This document shows positions 16,758 to 26,339 of a stretch of DNA of 64,000 nucleotides, piece by piece (the first letter of the stretch is position 1; each line of letters opens with the position of its first letter). The stretch is from the NCBI GenBank assembly GCA_029267635.1, contig JAJUIK010000008.1:18740-82739 (forward strand), given 5' to 3'. The translations under genes were made by a program, and so were the position numbers. The notes under the pieces were generated by a model. It saw only the letters and a program-made list of their open reading frames with translations, was not told the origin of the DNA and did not search any database. Origin of the DNA: Moraxellaceae bacterium. GTDB lineage: Bacteria; Pseudomonadota; Gammaproteobacteria; Pseudomonadales; Moraxellaceae.

Positions 16758-18011
16758 ATGGGTTATCAGAAGATCGTAGTACCAGCGGACGGTGAAAAAA
16801 TTACAGTAAACGCTGATTTATCCTTTAATGTACCCAACCATCCCATCATTCCTTTTATTGAAGGCGATGGGATTGGTGTTGATATTACACCAGCAATGAA
16901 GGCGGTTGTCGATGCAGCCGTGTTGAAAGCCTATGGTGGCAAACGTTCGATCGAATGGATGGAAGTATATTGTGGTGAAAAAGCAAATACCATCTATGGC
17001 AGCTATATGCCGGAAGAAACGTTTGAAGCGTTGCGTGAATTTGTAGTGTCGATCAAAGGTCCTTTGACCACGCCAGTGGGTGGCGGGATTCGTTCTCTGA
17101 ACGTGGAATTGCGTCAAGAATTGGACCTTTATGTCTGTATACGTCCGGTGCGCTGGTTTGAAGGTGTACCTTCACCCGTTCAACATCCTGAATTGACTGA
17201 TATGGTAATTTTCCGGGAAAACTCGGAAGATATCTATGCGGGGATTGAATGGAAAGCCGATTCTGCAGAAGCGAAGAAAGTCATCAAATTCTTGAAAGAG
17301 GAAATGGGTGTCACTAAGATCCGTTTTGAGGAGAACTGTGGCATCGGGATCAAACCGGTATCGAAAGAAGGCACGCAGCGTCTGGTGCGTAAGGCCATCC
17401 AGTTCGCAATTGACAACGACAAGCCTTCTGTAACCTTGGTGCACAAAGGCAACATCATGAAATACACCGAAGGAGCCTTTAAAGCGTGGGGTTATGAAAC
17501 CGCACTGGAGCGTTTTGGCGGCGAGTTGCTGGATGGAGGTCCATGGGTCAAGATTAAAAACCCGAAAACCGGCAAGGATATTATCATCAAAGATGTAATC
17601 GCCGATGCCTTCTTGCAACAGATCCTGATGCGTCCTGCGGATTATTCAGTGATTGCCACATTGAACCTGAATGGTGACTATATTTCCGATGCACTCGCGG
17701 CTGAAGTTGGCGGGATTGGCATTGCACCCGGTGCCAATATTGGCGGGGCGATCGCCATGTATGAAGCCACGCACGGTACTGCACCAAAATATGCGGGGCA
17801 GGACAAGGTCAACCCGGGTTCGATCATCCTGTCTGCGGAAATGATGTTGCGAGACATGGGCTGGACCGAAGCGGCGGATCTGATTATCAAAGGGATATCG
17901 GGAGCGATTGCAGCAAAAACCGTGACCTATGACTTTGAACGTCTTATGCCAGATGCAACCTTGTTGCGTTGTTCCGAATTTGGCCAGGCGATTATTAACA
18001 ATATGGAATAA
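16758..18011 (+). CDS. icd: NADP-dependent isocitrate dehydrogenase
   Basis: Homodimeric Icd of the E. coli type, converting isocitrate to 2-oxoglutarate in the TCA cycle. Visible are [16 protein letters not shown], the phosphorylatable serine region [37 protein letters not shown] and the NADP-binding end ([18 protein letters not shown]). The frame is open six codons upstream, but the ATG at 16758 follows GAGGAG at a good distance and gives a 417-residue protein, as in the family. Acinetobacter species often carry a second, monomeric Icd elsewhere. A terminator follows. Confidence 0.95.
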   Translation: MGYQKIVVPADGEKITVNADLSFNVPNHPIIPFIEGDGIGVDITPAMKAVVDAAVLKAYGGKRSIEWMEVYCGEKANTIYGSYMPEETFEALREFVVSIKGPLTTPVGGGIRSLNVELRQELDLYVCIRPVRWFEGVPSPVQHPELTDMVIFRENSEDIYAGIEWKADSAEAKKVIKFLKEEMGVTKIRFEENCGIGIKPVSKEGTQRLVRKAIQFAIDNDKPSVTLVHKGNIMKYTEGAFKAWGYETALERFGGELLDGGPWVKIKNPKTGKDIIIKDVIADAFLQQILMRPADYSVIATLNLNGDYISDALAAEVGGIGIAPGANIGGAIAMYEATHGTAPKYAGQDKVNPGSIILSAEMMLRDMGWTEAADLIIKGISGAIAAKTVTYDFERLMPDATLLRCSEFGQAIINNME

Positions 18012-18032
18012 TTTTCTGATTTTAAATCAGAA

Positions 18033-18058
18033 TTACCCGCGTTGATCGCGGGTTTTTG
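18033..18058 (+). terminator. Terminator of icd
   Basis: Stem CCCGCG / CGCGGG with loop TTGAT and five T. A weaker TCTGATTTTAAATCAGA hairpin precedes it. Confidence 0.85.
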
Positions 18059-18302
18059 CTTGCACCCTCTTTTATTTTGAACTGTTTGCAGTCGATCATT
18101 GATCTTATTATTTTAGATGGCGGCAGATACCCATCATCCTGTTTATTTCTAACGATGATGAAAAGACTCCATTTGTTTGGACTCTGAAATCAGTCGTTGT
18201 ATCGCAACTGGGTCTTTGCAAAACTACACTATGCAAAAAGCTGATTTCCGACTATAAGCTGTTGATCAAATACCGAAATGCTCAAATCAAATTGGAATTA
18301 TT

Positions 18303-21071
18303 ATGTTGATGCGCTTGAAACAACTGACCCTTTCCGTCTGTCTGATTGGAATCAGTGCAGCATCCTGGTCACAAACCGTACTGGTAAAAAGCCAGCAGAA
18401 TATCGAAGAATATAAATTAGATAATGGTTTTCGGGTCATTTTGGCACCGAATGAAAAAGAAAATAAAGTCTTTGTCAATACGGTCTATTTCACCGGCTCC
18501 CTCAATGATCCTAAAGGCAAAGGCGGCCTGGCACATCTGCTGGAACATCTTGCATTTAAAGGCAGCCAGAATGTCAAAGGGGATGAGTTTCAGCGCCGGC
18601 TAGACCAATACACCCTAATGACCAATGCCAGCACGGATTATTACTCGACCAAATATACCAATATTGTTCGTCCGGAAAGCAAAGCATTGAATGAGATTAT
18701 TTATCTCGAATCAGAACGTATGGACAAGTTGGTGTTGCAGGAAAAATTTGTCCCGAGTGAAATTGAAATCGTCAAGCGTGAACGTGAAATCCGTCTGGAT
18801 CAGCCTTTTGCAGTGTTAATGGATCAGGTCTGGAAATCGGCTTATGGAAACCGGTCCTTGGGACGGCTGCCCATCGGTGATTTGGCCGAGATGCAATCCA
18901 TTAAAATGCAAGAGTTGAATAAATTTTACCGCACCTGGTATGCACCCAATAATGCCGTGATGGTGATTGCTGGTAAATTTGACAAGGCCGAAGTGCTAAA
19001 AAGTGTTGATCAGTATTTTAGTCCGATCGCGGCACGTGCTGTGCCAGCACAGCCGGAAGTTGCTTTACTCGATTCACCGCAAATCAAGCAGCGTCATTTT
19101 GTGGTGAAAAAGGGCAGTGATTTGGCCAAGTTTCATATCTACATGAATGATAAAAATAAACCGTTACAGCCAACTCTAGCCTTGGCACCTTATTTATACA
19201 CCTTGCAACCGAGTGGGCATTTGTATCAAAGCATGGTCGAAACCGGCTTGACCACACAGGTGCAGGCCAGTACCTGGTTAGAACAGGATTTTAACCTGGT
19301 CTTTATGGGCGCGATTTATGCACCGCATCACGATAGCCAAAAAGTTGAACAGGGCTTAACGGCAGGGGTGGAAAAAAATCAGCCTTTTAATGAAACCGAA
19401 CTGAAACGGGTGAAAAACCTGATCCAGAATGATCAAGACAGCATGCTGACCAATGCGGTGGCAGTGGGTTCAATGCTGAGTGATTATGTGGTGTCTGAAC
19501 AGGGCAACTGGTCGCAGTATTTTACCGATCAGCAGACCATCCAGAATTTAACCGTTGCTCAGGTGAATCAGCAACTCAATGAGTTTTTTAGCGCCAAACA
19601 TCGCATTGCAGGGGATATTCGCCCGACACCAGAAGATCAGAAAAAAGCTCTGCAACAGCAGCAGGCTAAAGTATCGGTTAAGACTCCAGCACAGGCATTT
19701 GAGCAGTCTGAGGCTTTGAAAGATCCGAGTATCTATCAACAAGAGGTTGCACAGTTCGTAGCGACATCTAAAGCCTATCTGGATGCAACGGAAAAGAAAA
19801 TTCAGCGTGGTCAGCTAGCGAATGGCATGCAATATGCCTTGTTTCCAACCTCTACTCGCGATAACAAAACCTACGCGACCATCACTGTGGATTTTGGTAA
19901 TGAGAAATCCTTGTTTAAGCAAGGCCAGCTGCTGGATTTAACCGCCTATCTGTTGCTGCGTGGTTCAGATCGACATAGTTTGCAGGAGATCGCGGATCAG
20001 TCGATTGCTGCTGGGGGTGAAGCGACCGCCGAAGCCAGCGGTAATGGCATGACTATCCAGATCAAGGCCAAAAAGGACAAATTTGCCGAGTATTTCAAAT
20101 TTGTGCTGGACGTCCTGCAAAACCCTAATTTTGAACAGTCACAGTTTGATCTGATCAAGGCACAAAGTCTGGCCAGTCTTGAGCGGCCTTATACGGAACC
20201 GGAAACTGTCGCGGCCCTGACCATGGCACGCTTGATTGAAATTTACCAGCCGGGTGATTTGCGTTATCACTTTGAACCTGAGCTGGCGAAACAGCAATTA
20301 CAGTCTGCCACACGAGCACAGGTGCAGCAGCTTTATCAACAGTTCTTTGCGATGAATCATGCACAGATTGCCATTACCGGTGAATTTGACTCAGCCAAAA
20401 TGCAGCAATTTTTAAAGCAGCAATTCGGACAGTGGAATGGCAAGCAGCCCTATGCCAAAGTTCTGCCGCAATATACCACCTATAAGGCGCAACAGGTGCA
20501 TGCGCTGTCCGAGCAACGTGAATTTGGTAATTACCAGAGCGTATTAACCTTATCGGTTGGTGTGTATCATGCAGATGCACCAGCTTTGCTGGTTTTGAGC
20601 CATATTCTTGGAAATTCACAACTGTCTTCGCGGTTAGCACAGGAATTGCGTGAAAAGAATGCCTTGGTTTACGGTTTTGGCAGTAATCTGCAATTGGATA
20701 TGCATCACGATGTCGGCGCGATCATGATTGAAGCAAACTATACGGCAGGAAAGGCAACACAAGTCAGTCAGGCGGTCCATAAAGTGTTTCGCGACTTGCT
20801 GGCGCGAGGTGTCACCGTACAAGAACTGGAAGCAGCAAAAGCCGATATGATGAAACAGCGTGTCACCTCACTGGAAGATGAGCGCTCTATTCACCGTATG
20901 CTCAACAGCCAGCTGGAAATGGGCAAAAATATGGCCAGCCGTGCCGAGCGTGATCAGGCAATTGCCAAATTGAGCAAGGCCGATATTGATGCCGCGATTC
21001 AAAAATATATCAAGCTGGATCAGCTGGTCGAGGTGATGGCGGATCAATACGGTAAGGCGCAAGCCTCTTGA
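18303..21071 (+). CDS. Exported M16 family zinc peptidase
   Basis: A 922-residue two-half pitrilysin/insulinase-type protein. A signal peptide occupies about residues 1-23 (SAASWSQ cleavage region). The first half has the inverted zinc motif HLLEH at 78-82 and the downstream glutamate region (IIYLESERM). The second half (from about residue 500) repeats the fold without a zinc motif, as expected when one half forms the closed chamber. It probably degrades peptides in the periplasm. It stands alone behind a 290-base spacer in which I see no gene. Confidence 0.9.
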   Translation: MLMRLKQLTLSVCLIGISAASWSQTVLVKSQQNIEEYKLDNGFRVILAPNEKENKVFVNTVYFTGSLNDPKGKGGLAHLLEHLAFKGSQNVKGDEFQRRLDQYTLMTNASTDYYSTKYTNIVRPESKALNEIIYLESERMDKLVLQEKFVPSEIEIVKREREIRLDQPFAVLMDQVWKSAYGNRSLGRLPIGDLAEMQSIKMQELNKFYRTWYAPNNAVMVIAGKFDKAEVLKSVDQYFSPIAARAVPAQPEVALLDSPQIKQRHFVVKKGSDLAKFHIYMNDKNKPLQPTLALAPYLYTLQPSGHLYQSMVETGLTTQVQASTWLEQDFNLVFMGAIYAPHHDSQKVEQGLTAGVEKNQPFNETELKRVKNLIQNDQDSMLTNAVAVGSMLSDYVVSEQGNWSQYFTDQQTIQNLTVAQVNQQLNEFFSAKHRIAGDIRPTPEDQKKALQQQQAKVSVKTPAQAFEQSEALKDPSIYQQEVAQFVATSKAYLDATEKKIQRGQLANGMQYALFPTSTRDNKTYATITVDFGNEKSLFKQGQLLDLTAYLLLRGSDRHSLQEIADQSIAAGGEATAEASGNGMTIQIKAKKDKFAEYFKFVLDVLQNPNFEQSQFDLIKAQSLASLERPYTEPETVAALTMARLIEIYQPGDLRYHFEPELAKQQLQSATRAQVQQLYQQFFAMNHAQIAITGEFDSAKMQQFLKQQFGQWNGKQPYAKVLPQYTTYKAQQVHALSEQREFGNYQSVLTLSVGVYHADAPALLVLSHILGNSQLSSRLAQELREKNALVYGFGSNLQLDMHHDVGAIMIEANYTAGKATQVSQAVHKVFRDLLARGVTVQELEAAKADMMKQRVTSLEDERSIHRMLNSQLEMGKNMASRAERDQAIAKLSKADIDAAIQKYIKLDQLVEVMADQYGKAQAS

Positions 21072-21089
21072 TCATGTAAGCGTTATAAG

Positions 21090-21122
21090 AAAAAACAGCG
21101 AATCATCTCGCTGTTTTTTTTT
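21090..21122 (+). terminator. Terminator of the M16 peptidase gene
   Basis: AAAACAGCGA / TCGCTGTTTT with loop ATCATC, followed by a long T-run. Confidence 0.85.
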
Positions 21123-21189
21123 ATGTATGGGCAGAATGGGGAATTGGATCGGTCATTCAAAACGTGTAGTGACAATTTAAGGGTAAAAA

Positions 21190-21212
21190 TAAAAAAAGCC
21201 CTGCAGGGCTTA
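21190..21212 (-). terminator. Terminator of the DUF3144 gene
   Basis: Stem AGCCC / GGGCT with loop TGCA, and seven T on the minus strand. Confidence 0.8.
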
Positions 21213-21229
21213 GAGTAGATCATACCAGA

Positions 21230-21643
21230 TTAATGCTTGTGGTCATGGTCATGGTCATGGTCATGGTCATGTTTATGGGTATGAAAATCTTCATTTTTAC
21301 GGAAACGTAAATAGTTGTCAAACTGCTCGCAATATTCATCGTAATTGTCATCGAGCATCATCTGGAACTGTTGTACCAGATAGGCCATAACCTGGTCTTT
21401 GGCCTCACGCATTTCTTTGCCATCTTTAAAATTGTTGGCTGCGACCCAGGTGTTAAAGCGTGCTGCAGCAAACAGCATGGATGCGCTGACCTGACCGCGG
21501 ATTTCAGCAGGATTGGGCTGTTGACCAGGTGCTGGACGACAAAATTCATTGGCTTGTTTAATAAATTCGTCCGCACGCTCAAAAAAGGCAGCATTGAGCG
21601 CTTCTTCTTCAGTAACATCCGTGGCTTCAATTTTTTGAGACAT
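21230..21643 (-). CDS. DUF3144 protein with His/Asp repeat tail
   Basis: The core (residues about 15-115) matches DUF3144, a small helical family of unknown function: FFERADEFIKQAN, then SASMLFAAARFNTWVAA and FDNYLRFRKNEDFH. After it the protein ends in alternating His and Asp (HTHKHDHDHDHDHDHKH), a likely metal-binding tail encoded by a hexanucleotide repeat. The frame can be read from a TTG four codons upstream, but the ATG at 21643 behind TTGGA is the more likely start, giving 137 residues. It is a monocistronic unit with its own terminator. Confidence 0.85.
   Translation of the reverse strand: MSQKIEATDVTEEEALNAAFFERADEFIKQANEFCRPAPGQQPNPAEIRGQVSASMLFAAARFNTWVAANNFKDGKEMREAKDQVMAYLVQQFQMMLDDNYDEYCEQFDNYLRFRKNEDFHTHKHDHDHDHDHDHKH
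21241..21270. repeat. Five tandem GGTCAT hexamers in coding sequence
   Basis: Five exact GGTCAT units with degenerate copies on each side. On the minus strand they encode the alternating Asp-His tail of the DUF3144 protein. Loss or gain of units keeps the reading frame. Confidence 0.95.
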
Positions 21644-21750
21644 GGCATTTTCCAACTCGAGAATAAGACCAATATTATAGGCAAAGCCTTGCAGAAACTG
21701 AACCTTTACCGTAGTCTAAAAATAGCCTAAGTATTTTATTGGATAGCGGC

Positions 21751-22386
21751 ATGCAAGATGCGATTGCGGTGCAAAGCCTGAAAAGTGATATTGCCTTGTT
21801 GCGTCAAAACATCTGGCCACCCGCCAATTTGGCGCATGTCGAAGGCTTGCCCATTTATTATGGATCAAAACATGAGGTAGAGGTCTATTATCGCCAATGG
21901 TCAGGCCTGATCGAACGGGCACAGGATTTATTCCAGCCGTTTATGCAGGATGAAGTGCTAGACGCCGTGCATTTGCCTAGCCATCTGAATTTACCGCTGT
22001 TTTATTTTCATGTGGATCGGATTCGCATCAATAAAACCCGCGCTAAAGAATCGAAAACCTTTCGCGGCGTAGCCAGTTTGCTGGAAAAATGTGGCCAATT
22101 TGAGCCCCAACAGATTGAAGCCATGCAGCAGTGGTTGCAAAGTGATGATACGGCGGCACTGGTTGCCCATCGTGAATTTATTGATTTACGCACTTATGTT
22201 TTCCAGCATGGACAGAGTGACTATACTCGAACCCGCTTTTATGTGAACGGGATTGTATTAAGTGTTGAACCGCATTTTCAGCTGGTGGATGCACGCGATA
22301 AACCGCGCAAGCAACGCAATGACAGTTATCGTGATCCATTGGCGGATAATGACACCTGGAAAATCTATGGTAAATATCGTGATTAG
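21751..22386 (+). CDS. Hypothetical 211-residue protein
   Basis: I do not recognise the family. The protein is soluble and has no signal peptide. It is rich in aromatic and charged residues, with a central block LNLPLFYFHVDRIRINKTRA and a second block TRTRFYVNGIVLSVEPHFQL, and a charged C-terminal tail (PRKQRNDSYRD). The frame can be extended four codons to a TTG at 21739; the ATG at 21751 is preferred, although neither has a strong ribosome site. It lies 39 bases before the YqaA-type gene and probably shares a transcript with it. Confidence 0.6.
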   Translation: MQDAIAVQSLKSDIALLRQNIWPPANLAHVEGLPIYYGSKHEVEVYYRQWSGLIERAQDLFQPFMQDEVLDAVHLPSHLNLPLFYFHVDRIRINKTRAKESKTFRGVASLLEKCGQFEPQQIEAMQQWLQSDDTAALVAHREFIDLRTYVFQHGQSDYTRTRFYVNGIVLSVEPHFQLVDARDKPRKQRNDSYRDPLADNDTWKIYGKYRD

Positions 22387-22425
22387 TCCTGTTGGGTCAA
22401 AGATCGCCGAACGAATGGATTAAGC

Positions 22426-22854
22426 ATGGTTTTAATCGTCTTATTTTTTAGTGCCTTTGGTGCTGCAACCTTGTTGCCGTTACAGTCGGAAGCTGTGCTG
22501 ATCTCGAGTCTGCATTATTCCGCTTATGCACCGTCGCTGCTGATTGGCGTTGCCTCGATCGGGAATATTTTAGGCTCCTGTGTGAACTGGTATCTGGGTC
22601 GTTCCCTGTTACATTTTCAGCAAAAACGCTGGTTTGCTTTTCGCCCCGAGCAGATTGTGAAAAGTCAGGCTTTGTATGCGAAATATGGTTCGCCTTTATT
22701 ATTGCTGAGTTGGGTACCGGTTATTGGTGATCCCATTACCCTGATTGCGGGATTTTTGAAAGAGTCATTTATACGCTTTATTTTATTGGTGACGCTGGCC
22801 AAGGTCTCGCGTTATCTGGTGCTGTATCTGGGATATCTTGGCGTGATGGGCTAA
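22426..22854 (+). CDS. YqaA family small membrane protein
   Basis: A 142-residue integral membrane protein of the YqaA/DedA-like (VTT/SNARE-associated) type, with about four hydrophobic segments. The family motifs are visible: LLPLQSEAVL at the start, GNILGSCVNWYLGR in the middle and SWVPVIGDPITLIAGF near the end. The related DedA proteins transport or flip lipids at the inner membrane; YqaA itself has no assigned function. It probably forms a two-gene unit with the hypothetical gene upstream. Confidence 0.85.
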   Translation: MVLIVLFFSAFGAATLLPLQSEAVLISSLHYSAYAPSLLIGVASIGNILGSCVNWYLGRSLLHFQQKRWFAFRPEQIVKSQALYAKYGSPLLLLSWVPVIGDPITLIAGFLKESFIRFILLVTLAKVSRYLVLYLGYLGVMG

Positions 22855-23026
22855 TTGAACAGATAAAGATGTAATATTCATCTTCTGTTGCTGCCTACGT
22901 AGGATAAGGGTTTTCACGCGGTTAAAAATTTTGCTGTTTTGACAATCCTTGTTGGTTAAAGGTCGCCAAAAAGATCAGCGTTTTAGGTAAATTACAGGTG
23001 CAGCAGACCGATTGGCGAAGTGAGTT

Positions 23027-23035
23027 TGCTATACT
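23027..23035 (+). promoter_or_regulatory. Extended -10 element upstream of thiE
   Basis: TGCTATACT is an extended -10 about 41 bases before the thiE ATG, with the same form as the element before pheA. No TPP riboswitch signature is visible in the leader. Confidence 0.4.
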
Positions 23036-23075
23036 GCTTGCAGCTTTAAATTGTTTAGCCTGTTTGCGAGGGGAT

Positions 23076-23705
23076 ATGCGCGGTTTATATCTGATCACCA
23101 ATGATCACCCGATTGAGATATTGCTGGAAAAATTGCAGGCAGCACTATCAACCGGACACATCGCGATTTTGCAATATCGCCGTAAAAAAGTCGCACGTGC
23201 AGATCAGCCAGCTGAAATCAAACGCATTCAGCAGTTGTGCCAGCAGTATCAAGTGCCGTTTGTGATCAATGATGATCTGGAGCTGGCCATGCAGTTCGGA
23301 TTGGGCGTACATCTGGGGCAAAGCGATGGCGAAATTCGTGATGCCAAAGCCCGGTTACCGCAAGGAGCGATTATTGGCCGCACCTGTGCCAACTCGATTG
23401 AACTGGCTGAACAGGCGGTGCAGGATGGCGCGAGTTATGTGGCGTTTGGCGCAATTTATGCAACGGCAAGCAAACCTGAAGCCGGTAATATCGGTCTGGA
23501 AACTTTAAAAACGGCTCGACCACAATTGAATCTGCCGATTTGCGCCATTGGTGGTTTGACGGTAGAAAACTCAGCTACAGTGGTGCAAAGTGGTGCTGAC
23601 TTGTGTGCCGTGATTAGTGATATTTTAGCGTTGAATACTCAAGATATTCCGGCACGTGTACAGGCTTGGGCCGCTTTATTTGCCGAAAACCAGTCGGTCA
23701 TTTAA
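23076..23705 (+). CDS. thiE: Thiamine phosphate synthase
   Basis: ThiE joins HMP-PP and the thiazole phosphate to give thiamine phosphate. The 209-residue TIM barrel shows FVINDDLELAMQFGLGVHLGQ (pyrophosphate and Mg binding Asp), IGRTCANSIELA, YVAFGAIYATASKP and the C-terminal phosphate loop CAIGGLTVEN. The frame is open upstream to 22998, but the ATG at 23076 directly follows GAGGGGAT and fits the family start. It lies 40 bases before hemL. The other thi genes are not in the window. Confidence 0.93.
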   Translation: MRGLYLITNDHPIEILLEKLQAALSTGHIAILQYRRKKVARADQPAEIKRIQQLCQQYQVPFVINDDLELAMQFGLGVHLGQSDGEIRDAKARLPQGAIIGRTCANSIELAEQAVQDGASYVAFGAIYATASKPEAGNIGLETLKTARPQLNLPICAIGGLTVENSATVVQSGADLCAVISDILALNTQDIPARVQAWAALFAENQSVI

Positions 23706-23745
23706 GTAACTATTTTTAGATTTTTATAATAAGTTGAGACTTTCC

Positions 23746-25047
23746 ATGAGCTTATCTCCAAAGCAAGAGCAGTTGTTCAAACAGGCCAATAAACATATTC
23801 CGGGTGGGGTAAACTCACCGGTACGTGCCTTTAACGGAGTGGGCGGCACACCAGTCTTTATCAAAAAAGCCAAGGGTGCTTATTTGTGGGATGAAGATGA
23901 CAAGCGTTATGTCGATTATGTCGGTTCATGGGGGCCGATGATTCTGGGTCATGCCCATCCTGCCATCATTAAAGCAGTGCAGGAAGCGGCTGAAGATGGG
24001 TTAAGTTTCGGTGCGCCAACGGTACATGAAACTACGCTGGCCGATATTATCTGTGAAATCATGCCATCCATTGAATTGGTGCGTATGACCAACTCGGGCA
24101 CTGAAGCGACCATGACCGCTATCCGTTTAGCACGTGGCTATACAGGCCGTGACAAGATCGTCAAATTTGAAGGCTGTTATCATGGCCATTCTGATTCCCT
24201 CTTGGTGAAAGCAGGTTCTGGCCTATTGACCAAAGGGGAAGGTGAGCCGACTTCAGCCGGGGTGCCTGCTGATTTTGCCAAACATACGTTGACCCTGCCG
24301 TATAACAACATCCCGGCTTTAAAAGAATGCTTTGCCAAATTTGGCCATGAAATTGCCGGGGTAATTGTCGAGCCGGTGGCTGGTAACATGAATCTGGTTA
24401 AGCCGATTGAAGGCTTCCTGCAAGCGATTCGCGCTGTGTGTGATGAATACAAAGCGGTGTTTATTATTGATGAAGTCATGACTGGTTTCCGTGTCGGCTT
24501 GGGCGGAGCACAGGCACATTACAACGTGACGCCTGACCTGACTACGTTAGGCAAGATTATTGGTGCCGGACTGCCAGTCGGTGCTTTTGGTGGTAAGCGT
24601 GAAATCATGCAGTGTATCGCGCCACTCGGCAATGTCTATCAGGCCGGAACTTTATCGGGTAACCCGCTGGCGATGCGTGCCGGGATTGAAATGTTTAAGC
24701 ATTTACGTGCACCGGGTTTTTACGAGAATCTGTCTGCGCAATTGGCAAAATTGCTTGCAGGGTTACAAGCAGCGGCAGATGAAGCGGGCATTCCGTTCAA
24801 AACCCAGCAAGCGGGTGCGATGTTCGGTTTGTATTTTACCGCTCAGGACGATATCACCAGTTTTGATTCCATGCTGGCGTGCGATGTGGAAGCATTTAAG
24901 CAGTTCTTCCATGGCATGTTGCAGCGTGGTGTGAACTTTGCCCCTTCGGCATTTGAAGCAGGCTTTATCTCTTCTGCACACAGCGATGAAGATATTGCCC
25001 TGACCATTCAGGCTGCGCGTGAAACTTTTGCTGAAATGAAGAAATAA
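23746..25047 (+). CDS. hemL: Glutamate-1-semialdehyde 2,1-aminomutase
   Basis: HemL makes 5-aminolevulinate from glutamate-1-semialdehyde for heme synthesis. The 433-residue class III PLP enzyme begins [20 protein letters not shown] and contains [28 protein letters not shown] and the PLP lysine in [18 protein letters not shown]. The start was moved from the TTG at 23734 to the ATG at 23746. A TATAAT stands at 23725-23730 but would leave a very short leader, so cotranscription with thiE is at least as likely. A terminator follows. Confidence 0.95.
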   Translation: MSLSPKQEQLFKQANKHIPGGVNSPVRAFNGVGGTPVFIKKAKGAYLWDEDDKRYVDYVGSWGPMILGHAHPAIIKAVQEAAEDGLSFGAPTVHETTLADIICEIMPSIELVRMTNSGTEATMTAIRLARGYTGRDKIVKFEGCYHGHSDSLLVKAGSGLLTKGEGEPTSAGVPADFAKHTLTLPYNNIPALKECFAKFGHEIAGVIVEPVAGNMNLVKPIEGFLQAIRAVCDEYKAVFIIDEVMTGFRVGLGGAQAHYNVTPDLTTLGKIIGAGLPVGAFGGKREIMQCIAPLGNVYQAGTLSGNPLAMRAGIEMFKHLRAPGFYENLSAQLAKLLAGLQAAADEAGIPFKTQQAGAMFGLYFTAQDDITSFDSMLACDVEAFKQFFHGMLQRGVNFAPSAFEAGFISSAHSDEDIALTIQAARETFAEMKK

Positions 25048-25055
25048 TTGTTCGA

Positions 25056-25087
25056 TAAAAAAAGCCCTGATCATGGGGCTTTTTTTA
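25056..25087 (+). terminator. Terminator of hemL
   Basis: AAAGCCC / GGGGCTTT stem around TGATCAT, followed by a T-run. Confidence 0.8.
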
Positions 25088-25138
25088 TGTCATTTTTTGC
25101 ATGCGTATTCGATATCAATTTGAAGATGAAGGAATGTG

Positions 25139-25555
25139 ATGAAAACCAAAGCCTATTTAACCGAGCAAGAAGCCCAACAGCTATTAGATTTTGCCGTGAA
25201 TTATGCCAAACAAAAAAACTGGAATGTCAGTATTGCGATTGCCGATGATTCTGGCTGTTTGCTGGCGATGAAACGTCTGGATGGCGCTGCACCCATGACC
25301 GCGAATCTGGCGGTAGAAAAAGCACGTTGCTCAGCACTCAGCCGTATTCCGACGCAAGTGCTTGAAAGTCTGATTCAACAAGGACAGATCGGTTTTGTCA
25401 CCATGCAGAGTTTTTCTGGCATGCTGGAAGGTGGTGAACCTATTTTGTATGAAGGACAGCTGGTCGGTGCCTTTGGGGTGTCCGGAGTGAAATCGTATGA
25501 AGATGCGGAAATTGCCCAGGTGGCGATTGCGCAATTTTTGGCGTTGCATGCCTGA
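25139..25555 (+). CDS. GlcG/HbpS-like heme-binding family protein
   Basis: A 138-residue protein of the GlcG/HbpS (DUF336) fold: SIAIADDSGCLLAMKRLDGAA, TANLAVEKARCSA, then GAFGVSGVKSYEDAEIAQVA at the end. HbpS from Streptomyces binds heme and senses redox stress; other members accompany glycolate or diol metabolism. There is no signal peptide. It follows hemL, but a terminator separates the two, so any heme link is an inference. The ATG at 25139 follows GAAGGA. Confidence 0.8.
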   Translation: MKTKAYLTEQEAQQLLDFAVNYAKQKNWNVSIAIADDSGCLLAMKRLDGAAPMTANLAVEKARCSALSRIPTQVLESLIQQGQIGFVTMQSFSGMLEGGEPILYEGQLVGAFGVSGVKSYEDAEIAQVAIAQFLALHA

Positions 25556-25562
25556 TGAGCGT

Positions 25563-25961
25563 TTATGAAAATTCGTTGATCGGATAAATACAAAAATCGA
25601 GCCCGAAACGTTCATAGCGGAAAGGAGTTCGAGTTTGTTTTAGCCAGCGTTGTAGCAGTTTGTCATACACGTTGGCTTTTTTTATGGAGGTGGCGGTGAA
25701 ACTCCAGTATTGAATCCGGTAACGCCGTACCAGTTGTTCAATTCTTATCGCAATCGCTTGCAATATTTTCCTTGCCGGTAGTTGTAGTTGGACATCTTCA
25801 TAAATGGGGTCATCACGGAATAGCGCCAGTGCAGGATTGTTCTTGTAGTGCTGGCGGGTCAGGGCTTTGGGCGGATGAATCAGGTAAAATGAAAACTGGT
25901 AATGGTTGAATTTCAGCACATAATGTAGATGCCCGATATAGAGATCTTCGCGTAACTGCAT
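25563..25961 (-). CDS. Hypothetical 132-residue protein
   Basis: I do not recognise it. The protein is basic, with many Tyr, His and Arg residues (YIGHLHYVLKFNHYQFSF near the start; YWSFTATSIKKANVYDKLL near residue 95). No signal peptide or membrane segment is present. The ATG at 25961 follows GGAGGGAAG, a very strong ribosome site, so translation is likely; the frame extends to a TTG at 25976. It is third in the minus-strand unit after the HD hydrolase, 18 bases behind the previous stop, and ends seven bases from the stop of the convergent GlcG-like gene. Confidence 0.65.
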   Translation of the reverse strand: MQLREDLYIGHLHYVLKFNHYQFSFYLIHPPKALTRQHYKNNPALALFRDDPIYEDVQLQLPARKILQAIAIRIEQLVRRYRIQYWSFTATSIKKANVYDKLLQRWLKQTRTPFRYERFGLDFCIYPINEFS

Positions 25962-25979
25962 AAATCTTCCCTCCAATGT

Positions 25980-26339
25980 TTATGCTTGTTCTGAATCGGT
26001 TGCGTTCACCAACTGGAAAATATTCAATAACAGTTGTAGATCATTGTCTTTGCTTAAATTGAGCCCAAAATGTTGTTCTGCGGTGTCGAGAATAAGCTGG
26101 AGAAATTGGGTAAAAATAGCAGGAGTATGCTTCTGATCACAGCACGCCAAATAAGCACTGGCCTCTTCAAACAGACACCACCATTCTTGTGGCGAGTCAA
26201 TCTGGATGCCACCCAGCGGATGGTAGAGATCAAATAATAGGTTTAATTGATATTGATAATATTGTTGTGGTGACTGACTGAGATCAGCCGGATAGTTGGT
26301 GGGAATATTGAGTATTTTATTGTTGAAGATAGTGGGCAT
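25980..26339 (-). CDS. Hypothetical 119-residue protein
   Basis: No family recognised. The protein looks soluble and helical, with a Tyr/Gln-rich segment (QQYYQYQLNLLFDLYHPL), a Trp pair (EWWCLFEEASAYLACC) and a helical C-terminus. The frame could begin much further upstream, but the ATG at 26339 follows CTGGAGG and leaves a 23-base overlap with the HD hydrolase gene, which suggests translational coupling. It is second in a three-gene minus-strand unit. Confidence 0.65.
   Translation of the reverse strand: MPTIFNNKILNIPTNYPADLSQSPQQYYQYQLNLLFDLYHPLGGIQIDSPQEWWCLFEEASAYLACCDQKHTPAIFTQFLQLILDTAEQHFGLNLSKDNDLQLLLNIFQLVNATDSEQA

Noticed and set aside
21236..21290. Short tandem repeats as a CRISPR array
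   Set aside because: Units are only six bases without spacers and encode the tail of a real protein in frame.
22855..23075. TPP riboswitch upstream of thiE
   Set aside because: I could not find the conserved CUGAGA-type core or the paired arms; the leader after the likely promoter is only about 35 bases.
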